Assembly (NCBI GenBank): GCA_025716855.1
Contig: JAIXMQ010000009.1
Location: 650,001-714,000, forward strand
Length of the DNA stretch: 64,000 nucleotides
Direction of reading: 5' to 3'
From: Pilaira anomala
Taxonomy: Eukaryota; Mucoromycota; Mucoromycetes; Mucorales; Mucoraceae
A program made the translations under genes and the position numbers. The notes under the pieces are model-generated. The model was not told where the DNA came from and made no database searches. It worked only from the letters and a program-made list of their open reading frames with translations. Numbering within the stretch: the first letter of the stretch is position 1; every line of letters begins with the position of its first letter. This document shows, in pieces, positions 12,311 to 21,639 of the stretch.

Positions 12311-13867
12311 AAATAATAAATAACAACAAAAGGACTTACAGTTTTTGGTACACAAGGTTTTCCTGATTTTGGGTCCCACATATCTAAATCATTCCAGATA
12401 AAATAAGCTTGAAACGTTTTAACAAATTCGATAGAAACATAAAGGGAGATAGGTATAATGTTTTGAAAGATAATCAGACTTGACCAGAAATTTAAAAAAC
12501 CAGCATAAGCAGGAGAATCGGTTTGTGCTGTATATAGAATTTGTGCCCCAGAAGAAATATCTCTAGATCTCATGACACCTGCCATAATTGCGCATACTAA
12601 ACAAAGTAAAAAGAGTACACCAAATGCGATAAAAATCTATATTTATGTTCAATATAAATAGAAACTTGTTTTGTTATATTTATAATGTTACCTCTTGATT
12701 CATTTGTTTATCCATTGCACTACGTTTACTAGGCGTTTCACCTGAATTTAACATAATCTTTGTATCCGTACCAGTAAATAATACAACAGCAATAGCCCAT
12801 TTCGTATTTCTAATTACATGTCCACGTAATAAGATATTTTCAATTTCTACAGGTGTCTTGTTCTTTTCAATCCATTTATTGTTGCCTTCATTCTTTTCTA
12901 AATTAACCAAAGTTCCATTAAATTTATAAAGATCAGGCGAAGGTGCACCGGATTCTAAATAAAAGTGACAATCATTTAAACAATCTGCACCAGACTGAAT
13001 GTGTTTAAATTCTGGTATACTATTTCTAGGTTTCAAATTCGTTTCGCCATCTAAATCTTTTGTCTCTACAAAACAAATGCCTTCTTTATCTGAAGAAGAT
13101 AGTAAGACTGCATCCGCTGGGAGACTATCTCCATTTCTTAATAGAATAAAATCACCTACCAATACATCTTTGGATAATGATTTATGAAATACTGCTTCTT
13201 TTGCATCCGATCCATCATCTTCCGTCGCTGTTGTTACACTTGTTTCCTTTTTTGGTCCCTTTTTACCCTCTTTACTGCCAAGACATGACCTCAATAGACT
13301 TGACTGCATGGGTGGCTCAGGATAATTAGTATTTACGTATCCAGTCAGGGTATGTGTGATATTTTGATTATATTGCTGATCTACTTTATGACGTTGAAAA
13401 TCTTCAAAAGCATCTTTTGCTGCTGTGATAAATACAACTGTACAAATAGGTAAAAGTGTCAAAGCTGGTGACTTGACACCAAACGTAGGCAACATTTGAA
13501 TGATGGCCATGGCCAAGAAATACAAGTTGGCAGGTCTCCGAAATTGTTCAAACAAGTTTTTTGGAATAAAAGATATCACTGTATATTTTGAGGTTCGAAT
13601 TTTGTTAGAGACATAGGTATATGCAGCAGTTCCTTTAGAGGTGAGGCAGTATGATGGGAGAGGTAAATTAATAAAGACTCGACGTCCATCAGATTCGATT
13701 CTTCTCAATTTAACGGTAGTTTCTGTACGTTGTAATGAAGGTTTATTTACATTGATAGAAGATGTACGTGATGATGGTGGGCGGACTTCTTCATATATAC
13801 TGTCTCGTCTCATAGGTCCATCTTGTTCATTTTTATAGTTTCTCCAAGGTATACGCCAATTTGGCAT
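9386..13867 (-). CDS. DNF1: P4-type ATPase, aminophospholipid flippase (Dnf1/Dnf2-like)
   Basis: Four exons (complement of 9386-10044, 10107-12252, 12340-12636, 12692-13867), 1425 aa. P4 signatures in order: PANLYFL near TM1-2, DGETNLK in the actuator domain, PCVPKT before the core, FSDKTGTLT with phosphorylated Asp507, YKAESPDEAAL in the nucleotide-binding domain, KGADNVI, VLTGDKLETA, and GDGANDVSMIQ before the C-terminal membrane half with its FFFKNVFWVFP helix. Family role: flips phospholipids from the outer to the cytosolic leaflet at the plasma membrane, Golgi or endosomes, usually with a Cdc50/Lem3 partner (none in this window). A long low-complexity, acidic insertion sits after the DKTGT motif (about residues 530-720). 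The 87-nt second intron contains a T33 run followed by a perfect TACTAAC branch site. Dnf rather than Drs2 is a judgement from N-terminus and length. Confidence 0.93.
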
Positions 13868-15119
13868 TTTTGTTGTCTATATACACGTACACGCAAAACA
13901 CGTAATAAATAAATAAAAAAGAGTGAAAAGAAAAAAAATAAAAAAGAAGAAAAGAAAGGAAAATAAAAAAAGCGAGACATCATAGCGAGGAGAATATAAC
14001 ATTTTATTTTATTTTAGTTCTATTTTTCATGCTACTATTTAAAGACAAAATGTTACTCAGAAACGCCTCAATACACTGTAAACATATTCCAGAAAGTTAA
14101 TCTGATCGAATCATGTGTTAATCTGCCAAAATAACGATGTCATTTTAGAAAGCTACTTGGAAAAACTTTCATTTACAGACGCCAACTAATGCTGTGGAAC
14201 ACTTGCTTTTTTTTGTACAACAATCTTTTCTTACATGAACGTAATAAATCATCAAATTTCGTTGTTTTATCAAAACGAACAATAGACGTTATCAATCTAA
14301 ATAAAGTCGGTCGACTTACTTTACAGAAATATCAAGGAACTATATGCTAAAGTTTTTTTTTTTTTGCAGCAATCGACATCACTTCCAATATTATCTTTAT
14401 TTTCATTTCTTTTATCGTTATATTGTGTGTCTATTACATACTTTTATGTTCATTAAGACAGGTTTGAAAAGAAAATGGGGCGGGGGAGGGGGTTTCAAGA
14501 AAACAATATCTTTGATAAATGCATGTTAATAGCCGTTTTATTTTATTTAAGAGCACATGATTTTAAGCAGTGATGGATCTCAAGTTGTTTAATGACGTAA
14601 AGCATAATTTTGGAGGAGAGATCAATATAAAAATAATTAACAACTTCATGGCAGCGTTTTAAAATATAGTAGAACTGTAAAATTGAAAATGATGAACATT
14701 TCCTACTAGAGAAATACCAACTTTGCAAAGCTCAAAAGAATCGAGCAATATCAGCTAAATCATCAAACCAAGCTTAGATTAGTTCTTTTAAATTTCAACA
14801 CTTTCAACAAATAGAAGTGTGTGAATAACTACTCTGCAATTTAGTCACAGTATCACAACAGATCCAAAGAACAATTTACGAGCATTACTTTCTACCGATA
14901 AGCCAGAAAAATTCACTTAAATTAGTAGCAATATACATTTATTAGAGTTGTGGGGACTTTTTTTATTCACGAAATCTGAGTAGTAAAACTGACGTTACAT
15001 TTTTCGAAAACTCGAAATTACCAAAATGGAAATGGTCAAAAGTTGCGTTACGATACTCATACCTAATGTCTCTTTTCTCTTTTCATACCATCAAATACTA
15101 CCTCCTCTTAATAAAAATG
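13868..15119. other. Intergenic, no intact gene
   Basis: AT-rich stretch upstream of the P4-ATPase start. It has a G-rich patch at about 14476-14493 and a poly-T at 14351-14361. Two chance ORFs of about 60 codons have no recognisable features. No RNA gene seen. Confidence 0.55.
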
Positions 15120-15618
15120 TCTACTCATCACCTTTTAACTATTGCCGAGATCTTGACGGAGGGATTAATTAACCTCATTGAACAAGAATCAGAAAATGAA
15201 GACGATTTATTCACTCGGTTAGGTCGCAATCACAGAGCCTATGCCTTGCACAATCATCGCCAGAGGTTAGACTTTGCCTCCTTGGACGGCGATTTGTGTA
15301 AGCTCTTGTTTCGTTTTACGTACGTAGAGATAAAAAAGAGAATAGCCTGAACAAATCTCTTTTAGAAGCAACTCGTCTCAAAGTTTTACAATGAATTGAG
15401 ACTATGCTTTAGCTATTATGCTTAGACGTTTAGCATATCCATCAAGACTGACTGATTTAGAATTGGTTTTTAACATAGCATATGCAACAATTGGGATGAT
15501 TTTTAACTAGATGATAGAGCTATTGTATAGCAGATTTGAACAAGGAATTAGGCTCAATAGAACTTTGTTGGTGTTGTTGCTGTTGTTGACAGATAAATCT
15601 GCGTTGAGGAAGTCGTAA
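15120..15618 (+). pseudogene. Decayed PIF/Harbinger-type (DDE_Tnp_4-like) transposase, N-terminal part
   Basis: An ORF from ATG 15120 reads through LLTIAEILTE, RQRLDFASLDGD, LCKLLFRFTYVEIKK and stops at 15348-15350. One base over, the reading continues as DYALAIMLRRLAYPSRLTDL, ELVFNIAYATIGMIFN, then MIELLYSRFEQGIRLNRTLL, up to a TAA at 15616. This succession (F-R-F-x3-EI, then ALxIxLRRLAYPxRLxDLExxF, then YATIxxIFN, then LLYxRF) resembles the region preceding the DDE domain of fungal PIF/Harbinger-like transposases. Damage visible: a frameshift near 15348, an in-frame TGA at 15397-15399 and an in-frame TAG at 15508-15510. The catalytic DDE part is absent, and I found no terminal repeats by eye. 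The family is inferred from remembered motif style, so moderate confidence. Confidence 0.5.
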
Positions 15619-15990
15619 GTATTGTTAGACATTTGAAATATTGTTATGTATACAGAAGAAGAAGCCCTAAAATTAAGATATATGACGAAATAGTTGTATG
15701 TAATTGGATAAATATTTTGTGAATAACGAGCTTTTATTCACAGTATTTTCGAAATTGTGGTGTAACGTATGACACGCTTTCCTTTTTATTAATAAATTTC
15801 GGGTGTAAATAACCAGCAGATGAGTATGGTGCTATAATTGGCTCAGAGAGCAGAGCACAGCCTTCTTCAGGGAACACCATTAAAATCATGAGCCTATTCA
15901 TTTATTTTTTTTATATGTGAATCGCTTTCTTTACCTTAAAGTTTACTTTTAACTAATAAACCACCCCCTCCCCTTCTCTATCTTAAATTC
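15619..15990. other. Intergenic; promoter side of SDH4
   Basis: No coding sequence. The last 40 bases before the SDH4 ATG form a pyrimidine-rich leader (CCACCCCCTCCCC, 15960-15973), which is notably C-rich for this window. Confidence 0.5.
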
Positions 15991-16455
15991 ATGGCTTTAC
16001 GACTCGCTACTATCCCTGCTATCCGCAACACCGTTCAACTCAAGTTACGTCAACAGCCTATAGGACTTGTCAAGATTCATTCGTCTACTGCACGACTCAA
16101 CTCAACTATTACAGAAAAGGCTGAAAAAAAACCAGATCGTGGCTCTGGCTCTCAGCTTTGGAATCAAGAACGTATTGTTTCTCTCTCTCTAGTCCCTCTC
16201 ATTAGTTCACAACTTGTTTTCGGTGCTTCACCTTTTCTCGATGCTTTTTTGAGCGGTGCTATCGCAATTCACATCTTTCATGGTTTTCGAGCTTGTATTA
16301 CAGATTATTTCAATCCTGAAAAAAGACCTTATTTAAACTTGCTGGCAGGTAGTACTGTATTTATTGGTAATATTGGTGTTGCTGTTGCTTGTTACCAATT
16401 CAACACCAAAGATATTGGTTTAACTGAATTCCTGTGTAGATTATGGGCTCAATAA
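15991..16455 (+). CDS. SDH4: Succinate dehydrogenase membrane anchor subunit CybS (mitochondrial)
   Basis: Single exon, 154 aa. The N-terminus (to about residue 40) is Arg/Ser/Thr-rich without acidic residues, like a mitochondrial presequence. The core WNQERIVSLSLVPLI begins the first membrane helix as in SDHD/Sdh4 proteins. It is followed by AFLSGAIAIHIFHGFRACITDYF, whose His and Asp-Tyr match the heme b and ubiquinone-site helix of CybS, and then a third helix (LNLLAGSTVFIGNIGVAVAC). Complex II anchors Sdh1/Sdh2 in the inner membrane with Sdh3 and passes electrons to ubiquinone. Length is normal for the family. The ATG at 15991 is the first in frame and gives the targeting peptide. Confidence 0.9.
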   Translation: MALRLATIPAIRNTVQLKLRQQPIGLVKIHSSTARLNSTITEKAEKKPDRGSGSQLWNQERIVSLSLVPLISSQLVFGASPFLDAFLSGAIAIHIFHGFRACITDYFNPEKRPYLNLLAGSTVFIGNIGVAVACYQFNTKDIGLTEFLCRLWAQ

Positions 16456-16932
16456 TAATACTAAAAATAGAAAAGTATTAAAGGTTCTATAATACTATTG
16501 TACTTTATTGGCTAAAGGATATACTATTATGAAACTGACTTTTTCCCCACATACCGCAAATATCGTACAAACTTTAAGCTTAGCGAAAAAATAAATAAAT
16601 TTACTTTACATATTATGTAATAAACAAAGACCGTCTTCCTTTTCTCAAGCAAAAAAACTAGTGAAAGAAAACCTTGGGTTTGTTGAATTTACTGGGCCAT
16701 CTTTAGCAACAATTAGCCAAGAAACAAATTTCATTTAATTAAAAAGTGGAATACGTATGTAACAATAGCTTAATAAAAATAACATTGTCTAGTAAATTAC
16801 CATGCAGCATTATCAAAAATGCTATTCATCTTATTTTATTCATAAAAAAAAAAAAAAGCTTGAAGATACCTTGATCATTTTACAGCGTCAATCATGGGAA
16901 GTATTCTAACAAGAATCTTTTTTCTAACCTAG
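16456..16932. other. Intergenic between convergent genes
   Basis: 3' regions of SDH4 (+) and the small Cys-tailed gene (-). AT-rich, with an A13 run at about 16845-16857. No gene or RNA recognised. Confidence 0.5.
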
Positions 16933-17498
16933 TTAGCAGCAACAAATAAATATCGACCACCACCGTTTGTTATATTGATCTTCAGTTTTTCTAGGCGTTT
17001 CATCTAAACCGGTAGATTTGTTTTTCCATAATAATGGTAATCCTTCTGCATCTTCTTCCTCTGGTCTATTTTCTTCTTCTTCTTCTTCTTCTTCATCATC
17101 ATGATCTGATTCAAAGTGACGTGATACATCTGTTTCATAAAATTTAATAATACAGATGATATCTTATCCCCTTTTTTTTTATTTTTTACCTGGTATAATC
17201 TGGTTAGTGTAATTTGGTATAGATTTTTCCTTTTTTTTATTTAATTTTTGTAGCTTGGATTCTAACTTTGCAAGTACTGAGTCTCTTTCTTTTTGTTCTT
17301 TGTCAGTTAAGAGTTGCCATCGCGGTACAGTAGTTGTTGTTGAGGATGAGCATAAAGGTGAAGTCGGTTCCTATCATTTCTATATTTAGTATACGGGTGA
17401 TGGTATCATAAGGTTATGTTCTATATATATACCTCGGTGTTAGTGATTTGGGTATGAAACGGGTCGTTTTCTTGTTGTGGAAAGAGTGTTTGGTCCAT
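16933..17498 (-). CDS. Small acidic protein ending in Cys-Cys-Cys, function unknown
   Basis: Three exons (complement of 16933-17129, 17190-17370, 17433-17498), 147 aa, each intron with good GTA donor and AG acceptor; the track of any single frame misses it. Residues 1-22 come from exon 1; a Lys/Leu-rich probable coiled-coil segment (about 45-70) follows, then a run of seven Glu after DHDD, a middle EGLPLLWKNKSTGLDETPRK, and a C-terminus KRWWSIFICCC. The basic-aromatic stretch plus three terminal Cys suggests lipid attachment (geranylgeranylation of a CC-type end or palmitoylation) and peripheral membrane association; this is inference. No homologous family recognised. An upstream acceptor-like TTTACAG lies 6 nt before the ATG, so a 5' UTR intron is possible. 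Confidence 0.62.
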
Positions 17499-18060
17499 AC
17501 GAGCTGTAAAGAAAAAGATCACCTGGGGATAAAAAGGTTAAAGCAGCAGTCAAAGTGAATTATTACGGAGATGTAAAAAAAAAAAAAAAAAACTTTTTTT
17601 CGTTTCGTCATAAGAAGGCTATTGAAACAATTCTTCTTTCTTCATTCTTTTATTCTTCCCCTTCTTACCTTTACTGTGCATCTCGATCAAGATGTACTTT
17701 TGTTGTTAACCAACCTTTAAACAAATAACCCAGTAAAAAAGAAAAGCCTTTTTTTTTAAAAAAAAAAAACACACACACACCATATTTTTAATTATCCTTT
17801 ACTTTACAAGAGAACGCTCAACCCAACTTTATTATTTTTTATTACCATGTCTTACTTTTATATGTTTAACGGAAAACACGTAGGAAACGACGTCGCCTGA
17901 TCAAGAAAAAAAGAATTAACAACAACAATAAGAACAACAATAAGAACAAGAAACGCACAAGAATTTAAATATATATATATATCGCTATCCCCAGAACTAA
18001 ATTATTAGAAAAAACCAAACCAACCACCAAATATAAATATAAATAACAAAAAAGAAAAAG
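17499..18060. promoter_or_regulatory. Shared divergent promoter region (Cys-tailed gene and GATA factor)
   Basis: 562 bases between two head-to-head genes. It holds an A18 tract at 17575-17592, a CA microsatellite at 17769-17780 and a TATATA stretch at 17970-17981, about 80 bases before the GATA ATG. The 150 bases before that ATG are A-rich with almost no G on the + strand, as in a long unstructured 5' leader. No specific operator identified. Confidence 0.4.
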
Positions 18061-18638
18061 ATGAACTTTGGAAACTCATTTATTGAAGTAACAGCACTTG
18101 AAGATCAATTGAATTTATTCAATCATAATTTATATTATGAATCAAAAGATATTTCACTTGAACAATTATTATCTACACCTATCCCAACCTACCCATCACC
18201 CACACTACCTGTCGTCCCACTTTCACCTACATCCTCTACATCTTCTTCATCTTATGGAGGAAATTCACCACCGCCTTCCGAACATTTCTTCTTTCATGAT
18301 CATCATTTACCAACACACAAGAAAAAATATAGTAAAAAAGTCCTTACACCCGGACAAAATACGATTCGAGTGGAAGGTCATAAAGTACATCGAGCACCCA
18401 AGCATTTAGAATGCTTTAACTGCAAAGTAACTAAAACGCCACTCTGGCGTAGAACACCTGATCGTACACAAACATTGTGCAACGCATGTGGACTGTATTA
18501 TAAGCAATATAACCAACATAGACCTTTGCATGTTCGACACAAGCCAAGTTCTGTTTATTCTAAATCCCATCCTTATAATAATTTTGTAATTAATTTAACA
18601 CCATCCACAACAACAATATTAGCACCGCAGGAACAAGA

Positions 18639-18670
<32 letters not shown>

Positions 18671-18966
18671 ATGAACCATTGATTGAATGTATTAATTGTC
18701 AACAAACAAAAACACCTTTATGGCGTAAAAATGAAAATGGACAACCTATTTGTAATGCATGTGGATTATATGCGAAACTTCATAATAAAAATCGACCGGT
18801 TGAAATGCGTAAATCTACAATTCAAAGAAGAAGAAGAGATTGGGGAATTGAGCATCAACATTTAGTTGAGCCCATCACATATCATCAAAATGATGATGCT
18901 TTTTTAGATAGAAATCAATTAGATGGTTTTCTTGGCTTACTTGATCAAACAAGTATGATTTATTGA
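18061..18966 (+). CDS. GATA-type transcription factor with two zinc fingers
   Basis: Single exon, 301 aa. Finger 1 (about residues 119-143) is C-x2-C-x18-C-x2-C with KTPLWRR and [10 protein letters not shown]. Finger 2 (about 210-233) is C-x2-C-x17-C-x2-C with KTPLWRK and [12 protein letters not shown], followed by a basic tail (RRRRRDW) that normally contacts DNA next to the finger. The N-terminus is Ser/Pro/Thr-rich and likely an activation or docking region. The linker between fingers contains a run of nine Ala encoded by a GCA microsatellite. Fungal two-finger GATA proteins include the iron regulators Fep1/SreA, but those carry a conserved Cys-rich block between fingers, which is absent here. 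So the regulatory target is left open. Nuclear DNA-binding function is secure. Confidence 0.9.
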
Positions 18967-19692
18967 CATAAATAAATAAACTGTTGTTTAAACATGTATT
19001 ATGGGTGGGAAAATATCAATTGATGAGTGATATGTTGTTGTTATATACGAGATGTTTGCGTCACAGAAGCGTGTGACTTATCAAAGATTATATACGTAAC
19101 AATCCATACATGTCTGTTTCTTTTTTCTTTTTCTTTTTTTTTTTTTTCTTTGGGAGATCTTCATCTCCTCAAACCAAGTTGTAACTTTTCTGTTAGTAAA
19201 CGACTACCAGCATCAGCAACGACGTTCAAAATACCAGAAATAGGTGTAACTGTATGGAACAAGCAGTGATAAGCCAACAAAAGGTGGTTAGGAACTTCTT
19301 GGGTGTTACGCTAAGGTCGTAGTATCTCAAAAAAAAACTAATTGAGGCCAATAAACACGTAGTGTAGCGTAAGGATTCTCTACCGTAATGTAGTAGTAGT
19401 AGTTCCAAAAGGGGCTCTCTTTTGGGTGATATGGGGTGGATTATGAAATTTCCTGTATCAAGAAATCGAGGCGGGTGACGTTTAATGACTCTCATTACAA
19501 AATCATTATGACTTCAGTTCCATGTGGGAAAAAAAAACAAATTGGCGTTTGCTCACTGATGTATAATATGCAAAAAAAGTTCGTAAGGTTATAATTTATG
19601 CATCTTGGCTGAAAATTGGGGCATTTGATAAGTTTAGTTCCATTTCTTTCTTTCTCTTTCCTTTAACGAACTTTTTTTTTAAAAAAAAAAAA
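18967..19692. other. Intergenic, no gene seen
   Basis: Spacer after the GATA gene. An 89-codon minus-strand ORF at 19226-19495 and an 80-codon plus ORF at 19027-19269 overlap on opposite strands and show no family features; both look like chance. A T-run then A-run abuts the next ATG at 19671-19692. Confidence 0.5.
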
Positions 19693-20412
19693 ATGCTTAC
19701 ATTTTGTCACCAAACTTTTCCTGCATCTGAAATCACTCAAAGATATCATGAAGACTTTTATAGATCTCGTGATCGTGATGGTTATATCGGTTATTACGTA
19801 GGTGAAGATCAACGCATTTATCGCGAAGAGTTGCTTGCAACAATTGATTCATCCTCTTATTATGGTGATGATAATAATGATAGCGAATTAGCTGTTAATG
19901 ATGGTATTTCCACAGATGATGATAGTAGTATGCTATCTTATTTTAACATCGGACCTGATGAAATGCCAAGTAATGATTACTTAAATGATCCTGTCTTTAT
20001 ACAGCGATTTCGTGATTACTCTGATGCTATTAGGACAGAGACCCATTCATCGGATGAAAACTATTACACGGCGACTTCTCCTATCACTGACAGCAATGAC
20101 TCAGCCGCAAATACTGGTGTGATCAGACGCTGGATTGGCTTTATTTTAAGTCCTGTTGTTATGTTTTTAATATTATTTATGATACGCCGTTTTTTATTTC
20201 TCCATAATTACGAAGATGTAGTAGTTAGAGAACCTATTATCGATAGCGCTTCTTCTTATGATGATGAAACAAATACCGTACCAGCTCTATTTAAGGCTGC
20301 AAAAAAAAATTCAGATTTCTGTGGCCTTAAATCGTGTCAAAGCCTTATTTCTGACTTGAAGTATGGCCAAAATTTTCAGAAAATTGAAGCCTTAAATTGG
20401 AAACGGCCTTAA
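19693..20412 (+). CDS. Hypothetical single-pass membrane protein
   Basis: Open frame of 239 codons. The first 140 residues are acidic and Ser/Asp/Tyr-rich (many DD, SS and YY pairs), then one hydrophobic segment at residues 147-170 (WIGFILSPVVMFLILFMIRR) flanked by Arg, and a second acidic region with VVVREPIIDSASSYDDE. I recognise no family. The last about 38 codons change character (basic, Cys/Gln-rich) after an A9 run at 20301-20309, and overlap short GCCTTAAAT-type repeats, so the true 3' end may differ by an intron or frameshift. The composition and coherent TM make the upstream two thirds credible as a gene. Confidence 0.5.
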   Translation: MLTFCHQTFPASEITQRYHEDFYRSRDRDGYIGYYVGEDQRIYREELLATIDSSSYYGDDNNDSELAVNDGISTDDDSSMLSYFNIGPDEMPSNDYLNDPVFIQRFRDYSDAIRTETHSSDENYYTATSPITDSNDSAANTGVIRRWIGFILSPVVMFLILFMIRRFLFLHNYEDVVVREPIIDSASSYDDETNTVPALFKAAKKNSDFCGLKSCQSLISDLKYGQNFQKIEALNWKRP

Positions 20413-20775
20413 CTATTATTTCTGCATATGGTACAACTTTTACTTTTTTTTTTTGACCTCCACGATGCTGGTGTCTTATCTCTCATGCTGGTGCTATGTA
20501 TATACTTTTGCTCAGTCTCGTCCATCTGTTTATTATATTGCTCAAGTTATGCTTTACCAAATTTGCTCTTACTTATTAATACTTATTCCAAATTACAGTT
20601 TTTGTTTTTACAAGTATATTTTTTATAAATAAAAAAATTAAATAAAATACATTGAAAAATGAGTCTTTAAATTATGCATCGACTGTATATCATATTGTTC
20701 AGTAAAATAGTTAATATAAAAGGACAAGGATCTACAAGATTTAAAAGAATAGTTTTTACCCAATCAGAGATTCTT

Positions 20776-20792
20776 CACGTGAATATCACGTG
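20776..20792. promoter_or_regulatory. Paired CACGTG E-boxes
   Basis: Two perfect palindromic CACGTG sites at 20776-20781 and 20787-20792, starting 11 bases apart (about one helical turn), 64 bases upstream of the tRNA-Ser. CACGTG is the site of Cbf1/Pho4/USF-type bHLH factors in fungi. Binding is inferred. Confidence 0.4.
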
Positions 20793-20855
20793 ATTTTTTA
20801 AAAAAATTAGTGTATTAGTATAAATATAACTAATAGGTCCCAACTATCATCCAAA

Positions 20856-20937
20856 GTCGCTTTGTCCGAGTGGTTAAGGAGTATGACTAGAAATCATATA
20901 CGCTCTGCGTGCGCAGGTTCAAATCCTGCAGGCGACG
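20856..20937 (+). tRNA. tRNA-Ser, anticodon AGA
   Basis: An 82-nt cloverleaf: acceptor stem GTCGCTT pairs with AGGCGAC plus discriminator G; the D arm contains the A-box-like TGGTTAAGGAG; the anticodon stem TATGA/TCATA encloses loop CTAGAAA with anticodon AGA (reads UCU); a long variable arm (CGCTC-TGCGT-GCG region) is typical of class II Ser tRNA; the T arm GCAGG-TTCAAAT-CCTGC carries the B box. No intron. It is transcribed by RNA polymerase III; a T6 terminator follows. Confidence 0.95.
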
Positions 20938-20942
20938 ACATC

Positions 20943-20948
20943 TTTTTT
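20943..20948 (+). terminator. Pol III terminator of tRNA-Ser
   Basis: Run of six T beginning five bases after the tRNA discriminator base. Confidence 0.8.
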
Positions 20949-21550
20949 GCATAATATTCTCGAATATGCAGTGCATGTAGACGCGTTTTTTTTTTAAAAA
21001 GATTTACAATGCCCTTGTTATTTCTTTTTTAAAGTAAAAGAGATGGATTCCATCTTGTGTTTTTTTTTAAATCATTAATTTTAAAAGAAACTCCACGATA
21101 TGCACATGAAAGAAAGTCTAAAGTTTTGTGTAAAGCAACTAAATTTTGAGCCCGAAATATAAACTTTAAAAAAAAAAGAAATGTTATTTCCAATGAATAA
21201 TGAAGAGGAGCTACTGAAAGAAATGAAACCTGTATTACGTATCGATGATGACATAGAAGGGTATATTTTCAACAGAAAACACGTCGTTTTTTTGTACAGA
21301 AATCAGTCCATTATAAAAAAAAAATTGAAGAATGGGGTTTCTTTTAAAATACTTGATATGTAACGATAACATGAGATTTTTCTGTGCAACTGATTATAAA
21401 AGATGTACGACGGACGCACTGTGACCCGAGAATAAATAAAACAAAGTCTTCTTTATTATAATTTCGTGGGAATCAATGCATTCAAACTTTTCAGAAGCAG
21501 CACCTGACCTGATTTTTTATTATATTCCCCGCCTTTATTTTTGTTATCTT
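20949..21550. other. Intergenic, no recognised gene
   Basis: AT-rich. A 60-codon plus ORF at 21181-21363 (acidic then Lys/Asn-rich) has no recognisable domain, and a 63-codon minus ORF overlaps it. I do not call either. Confidence 0.45.
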
Positions 21551-21639
21551 TATAAACAGAGAGAGAGAGAGAGGTTTTTTTTTATTATTCTTTTCTCTTC
21601 TTTATCTTTTTTTTTTTTTTTTTTTGTGTGAGTAAAAGT
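21551..21639 (+). promoter_or_regulatory. Core promoter of glycogen phosphorylase
   Basis: TATAAA at 21551-21556 sits 84-89 bases before the ATG, followed by a GA repeat (21558-21571) and a T-rich leader (T18 from 21608). A TCCCCGCC block lies at 21526-21533, a GC-rich island in an AT-rich region. Upstream in-frame GTG at 21628 is unlikely to be used; ATG at 21640 is. Confidence 0.5.

Noticed and set aside
19226..19495. 89-codon minus-strand ORF downstream of the GATA gene
   Set aside because: Composition not protein-like and overlaps another chance ORF.
21181..21363. 60-codon ORF upstream of glycogen phosphorylase
   Set aside because: No recognisable family, ends in Lys-rich homopolymer-coded residues; could be real but not supportable.
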